Below are positions 19,414 to 27,734 of a stretch of DNA of 64,000 nt, piece by piece. Below the pieces are notes generated by a model. It made no database searches. It was given only the letters and a program-made list of their open reading frames with translations, and was not told the origin of the DNA. The position numbers and the translations under genes were made by a program. How positions within the stretch are numbered: position 1 is the stretch's first letter; every line of letters starts with the position of its first letter. Origin of the DNA: an uncultured Spirochaetia bacterium (GTDB lineage Bacteria > Spirochaetota > Spirochaetia > SZUA-6 > Bin103); contig CATQHW010000003.1 of NCBI GenBank assembly GCA_958296075.1, positions 62,001-126,000 of the forward strand, written 5' to 3'.

Positions 19414-20832
19414 TCAGAAGTCGCTCGCGTCCATGAGCGGTTTGCTTTGCGTCCTGCCGCTGCCGATCATCGACTCCGGTTCCGACTCCGATTCGGCGGG
19501 CTGTTCAGGTTCCGGTGGCGCATGTCTGGCGGCCTGTCCCAATCCTCGCAGTACGAAGTCCTCACGCGCTGGCGACCAGTACGCGACCGCGCCCACGATC
19601 TCCTGCTCCTCCGCGACCGGATGCCGCGTAGACCACGTGCGCAGAATGCCGAGCCCGGTGAGATTCACGACCGATCGGGTCTTCGCTTCCTCGACCACGA
19701 CGTCCACGATCTCGACGTCCTCGAAATCCTCACCCAGACCGCCGGGCAGCAATCTCGTCCCCTCCTCGATCAACTCACCCCGAATACTCTCTGCCGAGAA
19801 GCTCGTCGCGACATTGATGAACTCGGCCAAGGTGCTGCTCGCTGCGTGTTCCGCCTGCCGTTCGGCAGCTCTCCGTGCGCGGTCCTGCTGGCGGTTGGTG
19901 AGGTTCTCCGATGACCAGCCCCACTGGCCGAACGACACCACCACCGGATAGCCGCGTTCGTCCCATAGTCGGCGAACGCCGAACTGGGTCGCCAGATCGG
20001 CATCCGACAATCGGCCGATCCATACGTCGATCGGCTCTTGCGCTCGTTCCGGATCGGGGGGTATCCGACGGCCGTCGGCGATCAGAGCCGCAAGGCGAGC
20101 CATTCGCGTAGAAAAGACCACCATCACTCCGATGGCGGAATTGCCTTCGGAATCGATCGCTTCGAACGTCTGTACCGGTACGAGACCCGCGGCGCTGCCG
20201 ACCGACTCGACAAGGCTCCTCTGCAAGACCTGATCTCTGAGGGTCGTGACCTTGTCGGCCGGCGCCAATCGGTCGATCTCCGCTTCGGTCATCCCGAGTT
20301 CGTCCCTGAGCGCTTGATCGAGCCTCCCTTCCGCGAGGACGGCCTCCTTTTCTTCGATCCGTTTCAGATAGGAACCCGGCTCGGCCTCCGCAAAGATATT
20401 GGTCGAGTCATCACGGAAATAGAGCCGGGACGATTCAGCCGTAATCCGCTGCCCGCGCTGTCGTACGAACTGCCCCACCGCGTTCAGGTACGCGCGGGAA
20501 TACGCCAACGCACGCGATCTTCCCCAGTTCCCGTCGAGTACGTTCAATCCGACCGGTTCACTCCCGTCGATCAACAGGATGTCTCGATTCCGCACCAAGG
20601 CGCTGCCGATCGGATCCTGCTGTTTCCAGACCTCGATCTGACAGGAGATCTGGCGGAGCGCGGTAGCCTCCCGGCTCCGGGCAGCATCCTCATACGCGCA
20701 TTGTTCATAGTCGGGACCGGCCGCGGCATCCTGCGCCAAAGCGGCCGGAGCGGCCCACACCAGCAGAGCGACCGCCGCGATCGACGCATGCAAGGCGGCC
20801 CTGCCGGACGGCAGCACGCTGCGAGCCCTCAC
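19414..20832 (-). CDS. Secreted protein of unknown function in the LpoB/CsgG operon
   Basis: Signal peptide at the N terminus (basic start, then SIAAVALLVWAAPAALAQ), followed by about 440 residues with no family I can name with confidence. Visible features: a cysteine pair early on (EQCAYED and QISCQIEVW), an Ala/Glu-rich helical part (QQDRARRAAERQAEHAA), and an acidic Pro/Glu/Ser-rich tail. GTG 20832 overlaps the stop of the LpoB-like gene (GTGA). It lies 11 bases before the csgG-like start. The conserved neighbourhood argues for a role with the two lipoproteins in the periplasm or outer membrane. Confidence 0.75.
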   Translation of the reverse strand: MRARSVLPSGRAALHASIAAVALLVWAAPAALAQDAAAGPDYEQCAYEDAARSREATALRQISCQIEVWKQQDPIGSALVRNRDILLIDGSEPVGLNVLDGNWGRSRALAYSRAYLNAVGQFVRQRGQRITAESSRLYFRDDSTNIFAEAEPGSYLKRIEEKEAVLAEGRLDQALRDELGMTEAEIDRLAPADKVTTLRDQVLQRSLVESVGSAAGLVPVQTFEAIDSEGNSAIGVMVVFSTRMARLAALIADGRRIPPDPERAQEPIDVWIGRLSDADLATQFGVRRLWDERGYPVVVSFGQWGWSSENLTNRQQDRARRAAERQAEHAASSTLAEFINVATSFSAESIRGELIEEGTRLLPGGLGEDFEDVEIVDVVVEEAKTRSVVNLTGLGILRTWSTRHPVAEEQEIVGAVAYWSPAREDFVLRGLGQAARHAPPEPEQPAESESEPESMIGSGRTQSKPLMDASDF

Positions 20833-21482
20833 TGCCACGAAAAGCGCTGGTTGCTGCCGAGCTTGGCGATCACCTGCTCGAACTCCCAGTAGGCCAAGCC
20901 GGTCTCGATATTGGTGATGGTGAGCTGAAAGTAATAATCGACCTGCTGGCCGTCGCCGACGCGGTTGGCGCGCTGGATGATCTTGCCGGAGAGGCTCAAT
21001 TCGGGAGCGACCATGGTGCCGTCCTTGGCCACGGTCTCCTGATTGAACAGCTTCGAGTCCTGCAGCTCGCGGGTCTTCGCGCTCAGGGGGTCTTCCGGGC
21101 CTTCCAGACCGACCGCGGTGGTGACGATCACCCGACCGCTGTTCAGCAGGTCGACGCGGATCTTCTTGACGAGCTGGTCGGTGTCGATGTCGAGCGCCGT
21201 ATCGTTGATCATGCGGCTGATGGCCATCACCCACGGCGCCGTGCTGCCCGGCTTGCGGGACAACGGACTGCTCAGGAAGGAGGCGACCGCCTGCTCCGCC
21301 GCGAACTCGAAGTCCCGATAGTCCAGACCGAACGTGGTCCGCTCCCCGGGTTGCGGCGCCGGGGCCTGGGGGCTGGAGGGCGACCGGGTGTCGAGGTAGA
21401 CGGTACCGGGGTCGGTGGCGCACCCCACCAGCGCCACCAGCGCGACGACGATCGCGATCTGCGCGGACGGTTTCCTGTTCAT
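20829..21482 (-). CDS. LpoB-like lipoprotein (penicillin-binding-protein activator family)
   Basis: Lipoprotein: MNRKPSAQIAIVVALVALVGCATD carries the lipobox LVGC, so the mature protein would be lipid-anchored. The folded part follows the LpoB/COG3417 pattern: VMAISRMINDTALDIDTDQL, IRVDLLNSGRVIVTTA, ELSLSGKIIQR and VDYYFQLTITNIETGLAYWE. In Escherichia coli LpoB activates PBP1B; whether this one does is unknown. 217 residues from ATG 21482, which gives a proper lipoprotein signal; an upstream ATG at 21518 would spoil it. Its stop overlaps the next gene. Confidence 0.85.
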   Translation of the reverse strand: MNRKPSAQIAIVVALVALVGCATDPGTVYLDTRSPSSPQAPAPQPGERTTFGLDYRDFEFAAEQAVASFLSSPLSRKPGSTAPWVMAISRMINDTALDIDTDQLVKKIRVDLLNSGRVIVTTAVGLEGPEDPLSAKTRELQDSKLFNQETVAKDGTMVAPELSLSGKIIQRANRVGDGQQVDYYFQLTITNIETGLAYWEFEQVIAKLGSNQRFSWQ

Positions 21483-21510
21483 GCGTTCAATATAGTGACG
21501 CCGGCCGGTT

Positions 21511-22974
21511 TCATCCACCGATCGCCGACGCGTGCACGGCCGGCGGCGCGTTGCGGACTACGGTCTTTACCTGTACCAGGACGAACCGTCCGCTCGGCAA
21601 CGCGACGTCGACCTCGGCGCCGCCGGCCGCCACGCGAATCCGGCCGTCGGACGGCCGCGGCAGGCTGGCGATGCCGATCGACTGCGGCAGCGCCCGCCAG
21701 ATGCGGGTGTCGGCCTGCGTGACGGCCGCGGAGGCGATTGGCGCGACGACGCCGATGATTTCCCCCAACACGCCGGTATCCCGCGTTTCCCCCTGGATCG
21801 CCACCTGGAGGAGCGTGCGGATCACCGCGCCGGCCACCGCCTTGCCGACGACCGCATCGTAGCCGGCGCGAAACTCGGTGGCGGCGTACCGGTCGACATC
21901 GAGCAGCGTCTCGGTCCGGTACTCCTCCCCTCCGGCGCGGACGCGCAGCGGAGCCGACGCCGGTCTGCCCGCGCGCAGGTCGGGCAAAGCCAGGGAGACC
22001 AACAGGAAGCGGTTCCGGTCGAGGAAGACCGGTAGGTCGAAGCGGAACTGATCGAGATACGGCCCCGTTCCGTCCTCATGCACGACCCACACGCGATCAT
22101 CGACGGCGGCCGCCCCGCCGGCGGCCTGCTCCGCCGTGACCAGATCGGCCAGCACGTGGCGGTTGCGCCGGCCGTCCAGGACGGCGGCGTTGCGGAAGAG
22201 GTCGGAAGCCCGGTTGGTTTCTCCGGTCGCCAGCCGGAACGCGCCGTGCAGCCAATCGGTGAACGGATTACGCAGGTCGCGGTACGCTCCCAGCGATTCG
22301 ACCGCCCGCAGCCGCCGGGCGACCGGTCCGTCCGGGTCCATCGCCTCGTCGAGCGAGCGGTCGATGCTCTCGCGGTACTCCTCCTCGTCCTCCTCCTGCG
22401 CGCGCAGCGCCTGCACCTTGGCGGCGAGCTGGTCGACGGCGTTCGCCTGCCGCTGGTTGGCGCGATTCAGTTCGACGCGGGCGCGCGCCGTGTCGCCGAT
22501 CATCAGCGCGTTGGCCGCCTTGTAGGTATTGACCATCACGCCCTCGTAGATCGTCCCCCGATAGGAGACCATCAGGTCGTTGCCGACCACGGTGAGCCCC
22601 GCGGCGAGCAGGTCGCCGACGCCGGCGATCGAGTCCGACTTCCACAGAAGCTGCGACTCGGCGCGATCGAACGCGGTCTGGGAGGCCGGGAACCGGCCCG
22701 CTGCGCGCAGCGCCATGGCGGCGTGCAGCGAACTCAGGAGCTGATCCTCCGGGTAGTCGAGTCCGGTCGCGCCGCCGATCACGGCGCTCGCCGCATCGTA
22801 GTCGCCGGCGGCATAGCTGGTCAGGAACGTCTCGGTCTGGCGGATGTCGGAGAACCCCGCGCACCCCCAGAGCAGCGCGGCGGCGGCCATCGCCGCCGCA
22901 GTGCGCAACGTCGGCCCCGAGCGAAGCCCCCACCCGCGCGCGGCGGCGGCCGGCAGCCCCGTCAATGTGTCCAT
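21511..22974 (-). CDS. COG3014-type lipoprotein
   Basis: Resembles the uncharacterised COG3014 family found beside LpoB-like proteins. Lipobox LLWGC in MAAAALLWGCAGFSD. Helical, TPR-like body: LLSSLHAAMALRAAGRFPAS, YEGVMVNTYKAANALMIGD, ARVELNRANQRQANAV, and a later hydrophobic stretch GEIIGVVAPIASAAVTQA. The start is uncertain: ATG 22974 gives a long N terminus before the lipoprotein signal, and the internal ATG just before AAAALLWGC may be the real one. It is preceded by mutM (36 bases) and followed by the LpoB-like gene (28 bases), on one likely transcript. Confidence 0.75.
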   Translation of the reverse strand: MDTLTGLPAAAARGWGLRSGPTLRTAAAMAAAALLWGCAGFSDIRQTETFLTSYAAGDYDAASAVIGGATGLDYPEDQLLSSLHAAMALRAAGRFPASQTAFDRAESQLLWKSDSIAGVGDLLAAGLTVVGNDLMVSYRGTIYEGVMVNTYKAANALMIGDTARARVELNRANQRQANAVDQLAAKVQALRAQEEDEEEYRESIDRSLDEAMDPDGPVARRLRAVESLGAYRDLRNPFTDWLHGAFRLATGETNRASDLFRNAAVLDGRRNRHVLADLVTAEQAAGGAAAVDDRVWVVHEDGTGPYLDQFRFDLPVFLDRNRFLLVSLALPDLRAGRPASAPLRVRAGGEEYRTETLLDVDRYAATEFRAGYDAVVGKAVAGAVIRTLLQVAIQGETRDTGVLGEIIGVVAPIASAAVTQADTRIWRALPQSIGIASLPRPSDGRIRVAAGGAEVDVALPSGRFVLVQVKTVVRNAPPAVHASAIGG

Positions 22975-23010
22975 CGCCGGCGCAGTGTGCGCCACGCGCG
23001 CCGCGGCCGG

Positions 23011-23922
23011 CTACTGCCGCGGCGCGCGCAGCTCGTCCAGCTCCTGCAGGCTGCGCGGCCAGTCGCCCTTGAGCAGCCGCGACAGGGCGCGGTCCGCCAG
23101 CAGCTTGCCGCCGGTCTGGCACGCCGGGCAGTAGTTGCACTCGTTGTCGGCGTAGACGATGCGCTGCACCGGCGTGGCGCAGCGCGGGCACGGCTGGCCG
23201 AACTTGCCGTGCACCGCCATCTCCGGGCGGAACGCGGTGACCCGCTCCGGAAAGCGGTCGCCGCCCTGTTCGCGCAGCCGCTCGATCCAGAGGGTGAGCA
23301 CCCGCCGCGCCGCCTGATGGAGCCGGGACGTCTCCTGCTCGGTGAGCCGGCTGGTCCACTTGAGCGGCGACAGCCGCGCGTCGTGCAGTATCTCGTCCGA
23401 GTAGGCGTTGCCGATCCCCGAGCAGAGGCGCGGGTCGGTGAGCGCGCGTTTGACGGTGTGGTTCTCGGCGAGCAGCGCGCGGCGGAACGCCGGCTCGCCG
23501 GCGGCGAGCATGTCGATGCCGCCGCGGTCGAGCGCCCGCAGCGCGGGCGCGCCGCGCAGCAGGTGCAGGGCGGCGCGGCGCTTGGCCCCCTGCTCGGTCA
23601 GGATCAGGGTTCCGGCGGCGAAGCGGAACGCCGCCAGCCCCACGCGGCGTGGGATCGGCGCGGCGGCGGCCCCCTCCTTCCAGCGAAGGCGCCCGGCGAT
23701 CATCAGATGGAGAAGCAGATGCAGGTCGCCCTGCAGGTCGAAGGCGATGCGCTTGCCGACCAGGCCGATCGATTCGACCCGCGCGCCTTCCGCCGCCGCC
23801 AGCGGCGGATCGAAGGTCTTCAGCAGGTTGGGGCTGGCTACCGCCACCCGTTGCAGCCGCTCGCCGGTCACGCGCCGCGCCAGATGATCGCGGTACAGGA
23901 TCAGGTCCGGCAGTTCCGGCAT
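23011..23922 (-). CDS. mutM: Formamidopyrimidine-DNA glycosylase (Fpg/Nei family)
   Basis: Base-excision repair glycosylase and AP lyase. The catalytic N terminus is MPELPD (Pro2 and Glu3 in place; the usual sixth residue is Glu, here Asp). A C-terminal zinc finger is present: CPRC then NYCPACQTGGK. The H2TH segment is visible around LCSGIGNAYSDEILHDARLS. 303 residues, slightly longer than standard Fpg. The divergence from textbook Fpg leaves open a Nei-like substrate range. 9 bases after the small coiled-coil gene on the same strand. Confidence 0.9.
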   Translation of the reverse strand: MPELPDLILYRDHLARRVTGERLQRVAVASPNLLKTFDPPLAAAEGARVESIGLVGKRIAFDLQGDLHLLLHLMIAGRLRWKEGAAAAPIPRRVGLAAFRFAAGTLILTEQGAKRRAALHLLRGAPALRALDRGGIDMLAAGEPAFRRALLAENHTVKRALTDPRLCSGIGNAYSDEILHDARLSPLKWTSRLTEQETSRLHQAARRVLTLWIERLREQGGDRFPERVTAFRPEMAVHGKFGQPCPRCATPVQRIVYADNECNYCPACQTGGKLLADRALSRLLKGDWPRSLQELDELRAPRQ

Positions 23923-23931
23923 GGGCAGCCG

Positions 23932-24303
23932 TCAGGCGATGAGATCGTAGACCGTCATCAGGAGACCGAGGAACACGAAGCCGCCGCCGACCAGCCACTG
24001 CATCCCGCTGAACCGCCGGTTCATGTCCTCGAACCGCTTGTTCATGTCCTCGAACCGGACGTCGACCGCCTTGAAGCGCGTCTCCATCAGCGCGCGCTGC
24101 GCTTTGAGCTCGTGCCGCTGCGCGACGAACTCCTGCCGCTGCGCGACCAACTCCTGCTCGATCCGCTCGATGCGTTCCAGGATCTGCGGCCCGGCTACGA
24201 CCTGCGGCGCTACCTCCACGAGCCAGCCGTACATGTTGGTCTTCACGTAGTCGCCGATGCGGCGCAAATCGGATTCGCCGAGAGCCATGCGTGCCTCAGT
24301 CAT
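23932..24303 (-). CDS. Small coiled-coil protein with C-terminal membrane anchor
   Basis: 123 residues. The centre is a coiled coil with repeated Glu/Gln/Arg units (VAQRQEFVAQRHELKAQRAL) and a doubled RFEDMN motif. The C terminus is one hydrophobic helix (LVGGGFVFLGLLMTVYDLIA). Such short helical, tail-anchored proteins are common and poorly characterised. An internal ATG at 24288 could also be the start. It resembles in style, but not in sequence, the coiled-coil nucleases at 48-50.5 kb. First gene of the leftward mutM-lipoprotein set. Confidence 0.65.
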   Translation of the reverse strand: MTEARMALGESDLRRIGDYVKTNMYGWLVEVAPQVVAGPQILERIERIEQELVAQRQEFVAQRHELKAQRALMETRFKAVDVRFEDMNKRFEDMNRRFSGMQWLVGGGFVFLGLLMTVYDLIA

Positions 24304-24405
24304 ACCATAGCCTCACACAAGGACAATGCGAACGCCGGCCGCCGCGCTTCAGTTACAGCGTATGCGCCTTTGGCAGCGCGCGCGGGGGCGCTATGCTCCC
24401 CATCC

Positions 24406-25455
24406 ATGAAAGCGGTTCTCTTCGAGAAGCCGTGGGGCATGCGAGTGGTCGACCTGCCGCGGCCGCAGCCGCGCGCGGGTGAGGTGTTGCTGGCCGTCGA
24501 GGCGGTCGGCATCTGCGGCAGCGACGTCCACGGCTTCACCGGCGAGAGCGGCCGGCGCGCGCCGGACATGGTCATGGGTCACGAGGTGGGCGCCCGCGTC
24601 GCCGCGCTGGGCCCCGGCGCCGAGGGGCCGCCGGTGGGCACGCCGGTCGCCCTGTACAACGTGATCGCCGACCATGCGCCGGGCCCTGCGGAAGGCGACC
24701 CGAGCTTTCTGAACAAGCAGGTGATCGGCGTCAATCTCGCGCACCGCGGCGCCATGGCCGAATACGTCGCCGTGCCCGCCGCCAACGCCATCCCCACTGC
24801 GCCCGAGGTCGGGTCCGATATCGCCGCGCTGGCCGAGCCGGCGGCGGTGGCGGGTCACGCCTTCGACCGCCTGGCCGCGCATGGCCGCGCGCCGGGGCGG
24901 CTGGCCATCCTGGGCGCCGGCACCATCGGCCTGTGCGCGGCCACGGTAGGCCGCCGCCGCGGCTTCGGGCCGATCGTGGTGCTCGACACGGTGGCGGCCA
25001 AGGCGGCGGCCGCCGCCGGCTTCGATGCCATTTCCTACCACCTGCATGCCGGCGAGGAGCCGGCGGCTACCTCTCAGGCGGTGGAGGCGGCGCTTGGCGG
25101 GCGGCCGTCGGCGGTGGTCGACGCCGTCGGCACCGCTCCGTCGTTCGATCTGGCCTTCCAACTCTGCCGGCCGGACGCGGCGCTGCTGGCGATCGGCAAC
25201 CTGGCCAAGGAGGTGAGCTTGCCGCTGCAGGACCTGGTCTCCGACGAGGTGTCGGTGATCGGCAGCTACGGGTTCGACCGCGCCTCCTTCCAGGCGAGCG
25301 TGGCCGCCCTGCCGGAGCTGGCCGGCCGGCTGATGACGTTCATCGAGGGGCGCTGTACGCTGGACGAGGTACCGGCGGTGATGGCCGCGTTAGCTCGCGG
25401 CGAGCGACAGGAACGCAAGGTGATCATCGACGTCGCCGCCGCGGCGGAGGGTTGA
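24406..25455 (+). CDS. Zinc-type medium-chain alcohol dehydrogenase without the structural zinc
   Basis: MDR-family dehydrogenase, 349 residues. Catalytic zinc region VGICGSDVHGFTGE and GHEVGA; Rossmann motif LAILGAGTIGL. The stretch that normally carries four structural-zinc cysteines is replaced by NVIADHAPGPAEGDPSF, so that site is absent. Likely oxidises a polyol or sugar alcohol, by family. ATG 24406 is the obvious start. A Gfo/Idh oxidoreductase follows 5 bases after its stop, so the two probably act in one sugar or cyclitol pathway. Confidence 0.88.
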   Translation: MKAVLFEKPWGMRVVDLPRPQPRAGEVLLAVEAVGICGSDVHGFTGESGRRAPDMVMGHEVGARVAALGPGAEGPPVGTPVALYNVIADHAPGPAEGDPSFLNKQVIGVNLAHRGAMAEYVAVPAANAIPTAPEVGSDIAALAEPAAVAGHAFDRLAAHGRAPGRLAILGAGTIGLCAATVGRRRGFGPIVVLDTVAAKAAAAAGFDAISYHLHAGEEPAATSQAVEAALGGRPSAVVDAVGTAPSFDLAFQLCRPDAALLAIGNLAKEVSLPLQDLVSDEVSVIGSYGFDRASFQASVAALPELAGRLMTFIEGRCTLDEVPAVMAALARGERQERKVIIDVAAAAEG

Positions 25456-25460
25456 GGAGC

Positions 25461-26399
25461 ATGGACCAACTACGCGTAGCCCTGATCGGGTGCGGCGGCC
25501 GCGGGCGCGGCCACGCGCGCCACTTCGCCGCGATCGACGGAGCCGCGATGGCGGCGGTGTGCGATCCCGATGCCGAGCGGCGCGGCGCGGCGGCCGCTGA
25601 ACTGGGCGGCGTGGCCGCCTATGCGGCGCCGGAGCGGATGCTGGAAGCCGAGTCCCCGGACGCGGTGGTGGTCGCCGTGCCGCCGGAGTTCAACGCCCCG
25701 GTGGCGCAGGTCTGCCTGGAGGCGGGCGTCGCGACCCTGTTGGAGAAGCCGCCGGGGCTGCACGTCTCGGAGACCCGCCGCCTGTTGGAGGCGGCCGAGC
25801 GCTCGGGCGCGCCGTGCATGGTCGGCCTCAACCGCCGCTTCAACCCGGCGATCCGCGAGGCGGCGCGGCTGGTCCGCGAACGCGGCCCGCTGGCGACGAT
25901 CGTCGGCGAGTTCCATAAGAACCTGGTCGACATCGAGCGGCGCGGCATCCTGAAACCGCCGGTGCTCGAACGGTTCTTCTACGAGACGCCGCTGCACGCG
26001 CTCGACTGCGTGCGCGCGCTGGCCGACTCGCCGGTAGCCGGCGTCCACGCCTTCTCCGGCAGCTTCTTTTCACGACACCGCGACGTGTACGGGGCGATCA
26101 TCCTGTTCGAGAGCGGCTGCGTGGCGCACCTGATCGCCAACGTCACCGCCGGGGCGCGTCTGGAACGCTACGAGCTGCACGGCCGCGGCGCTTCCGCCTA
26201 CCTGGAGGGCGTCCGGAGCGGGCAGGTGGTGATCGACGGTCAGGTCACCGAGCTGGCCACCACCGGCGACCGCAGCACCGCCGACCAGAATCGCTACTTC
26301 CTCGAATGCGTGCGCGACCGACGCCCGTTCGGCCCGCCGGCCTGCGACCTGCGCGAAGCGGTCATCACCATGGAGCTGATCGAGAAGCTGTTCGGCTGA
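25461..26399 (+). CDS. Gfo/Idh/MocA family oxidoreductase
   Basis: 312 residues. N-terminal Rossmann ALIGCGGRGRGHARHF; EKP motif in TLLEKPPGLHVSE; the substrate-side Lys region reads EFHKNL. Typical of sugar or inositol dehydrogenases and of enzymes that reduce keto-sugars. It starts 5 bases after the zinc dehydrogenase and ends at a strong hairpin. Only distantly related to the Gfo/Idh protein at 9144. Substrate unknown. Confidence 0.9.
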   Translation: MDQLRVALIGCGGRGRGHARHFAAIDGAAMAAVCDPDAERRGAAAAELGGVAAYAAPERMLEAESPDAVVVAVPPEFNAPVAQVCLEAGVATLLEKPPGLHVSETRRLLEAAERSGAPCMVGLNRRFNPAIREAARLVRERGPLATIVGEFHKNLVDIERRGILKPPVLERFFYETPLHALDCVRALADSPVAGVHAFSGSFFSRHRDVYGAIILFESGCVAHLIANVTAGARLERYELHGRGASAYLEGVRSGQVVIDGQVTELATTGDRSTADQNRYFLECVRDRRPFGPPACDLREAVITMELIEKLFG

Positions 26400-26402
26400 A
26401 CC

Positions 26403-26420
26403 GGACCCGGTTTCGGGTCC
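26403..26420. terminator. Hairpin between the oxidoreductase and larA
   Basis: Perfect 7-bp stem GGACCCG / CGGGTCC with tetraloop GTTT, 3 bases past the stop of the rightward oxidoreductase and 27 bases before the end of leftward larA. No long T-run. Likely terminator for the rightward pair and possibly for both sides. Confidence 0.6.
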
Positions 26421-26447
26421 TGCGACGGCTCGACCGCGTCCTGTTCG

Positions 26448-27728
26448 TCAGGAAGTCAGGTACGCGATGGTGAGCGGGCCCTGCGGCAGGACGCACAGCC
26501 GCTCGGGCCGGAGCTCCTCCAGCGTGGCTTCGATGTCGCGGGTCGGAGTGAGCAGGGCGGCGCGTATCTCCTGGTCGCTGAGGCCGTCGCTGTAGACGTA
26601 GACGTCGGCGTGGCGCTGTATCTGCGCCTGTATCTGCACCTGCCACTGGTCCTGCGCGGAGAAGCCGGGCTGCCGGAGCATCTCCAGCACGGCGTCCGGC
26701 GAGCCGGCCCGGGCCAGCAGCTCCGCGTAGCGGCCGTGGCCCGGCAGCCCGTCGACGCACTCGGCCGCCAGCACGATGGCGCCGCCGGCGCGCACGATGC
26801 CGCGCGCCGCCTGCATGCCCTTCACGGTCTGGTACAGGTTCTGGTCGAGCGGGTAGCCGCTGTTGGTGGTGACGACCGCGTCGAAGGGCTTGTCCACCGC
26901 GGCCATGGCGCTCTTGCGCACGAAGCCGCAGCCGCGCCGGTGCGCGGCCACCACGTCACCGGCGAACACCCCGGTGATCCGACCCGCCGCGTTCAGCGTC
27001 ACGTTGAGCAGGAACAGCGGCTCGATGAGCGCCGCCGCCTCCCGCATCTCCTCCCAGATCGGATTGCCGCCGGTGATCCCCCAGGTGGCGCGCGGGTCGC
27101 CGATCATGGCGTAGCCGTGGTTGGTGAGCACGCTCTCGCTGCCGGCCAGGGCCGGCAAAGCGCCCTTGGGGCCGCCGGAAAAGCCGGCGAAGAAGTGCGG
27201 CTCGATGAAGCCGGTGAAGATCACCAGGTCCGCCTCCATCACCGCGCGGTTGAGCCGCACGGCGTTGCCGCGGCTGGTGGTGCCGGCGGCGACCAGCGCC
27301 GCATCGTCCCAGGCGTCGTGCTGCTCGCACCGGTAGCGCTCGACGACGTCCGCGCCCAGCATCTGCCGCAGCTCAGCCGCCGTCTGCCGGCGGTGGGTGC
27401 CCAGGGCGTTGAGCAGCGTGATGTCGCCGCGCGCCACCCCCGCCGCTTCGAGCGCCCGCAGCAGCACCGGCAGGATGCGGTCATTGGGCGTCGCGCGGGT
27501 GATGTCGGAGTGGGTCACCACCACCTGCCGCTTGCCCGCCGCCAACTCGGCCAGCGGCGGCGACTCGATCGGCGCGGACAGGGCGGCGTCGATCGCCGCC
27601 GCCTCGCCGGCGACTCCGGCCACCGGACGGGGCAGCACCACCTGCGCGCAGTCCGGCACCTCGACGGTGAGTCCGTTGCGGCCGTACGCCAGATCGACCC
27701 GCTTCTTCAACACCGGGAATGCTATCAT
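26448..27728 (-). CDS. larA: Nickel-dependent lactate racemase family (LarA)
   Basis: Uses the nickel-pincer (NPN) cofactor to racemise 2-hydroxy acids. Key residues line up with Lactobacillus plantarum LarA at a constant +4 offset: His112 (GTHRR), His178 (IEPHFFAGF) and the cofactor-bound Lys188 (SGGPKGALP). The NPN-binding DITRATPND is present. 426 residues from ATG 27728. The LarB/C/E cofactor-making proteins are not in the window. Many LarA homologues act on substrates other than lactate, so lactate is only the default. The start lies 6 bases from that of the divergent SMP-30 gene; GTG 27713 is an alternative. Confidence 0.9.
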   Translation of the reverse strand: MIAFPVLKKRVDLAYGRNGLTVEVPDCAQVVLPRPVAGVAGEAAAIDAALSAPIESPPLAELAAGKRQVVVTHSDITRATPNDRILPVLLRALEAAGVARGDITLLNALGTHRRQTAAELRQMLGADVVERYRCEQHDAWDDAALVAAGTTSRGNAVRLNRAVMEADLVIFTGFIEPHFFAGFSGGPKGALPALAGSESVLTNHGYAMIGDPRATWGITGGNPIWEEMREAAALIEPLFLLNVTLNAAGRITGVFAGDVVAAHRRGCGFVRKSAMAAVDKPFDAVVTTNSGYPLDQNLYQTVKGMQAARGIVRAGGAIVLAAECVDGLPGHGRYAELLARAGSPDAVLEMLRQPGFSAQDQWQVQIQAQIQRHADVYVYSDGLSDQEIRAALLTPTRDIEATLEELRPERLCVLPQGPLTIAYLTS

Positions 27729-27734
27729 CCGGCG

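Noticed and set aside
23932-24303. Small coiled-coil protein as a fourth member of the 48-50.5 kb nuclease family
   Set aside because: It shares coiled-coil style only; it has no FDALYV...NETK domain and ends in a membrane helix.
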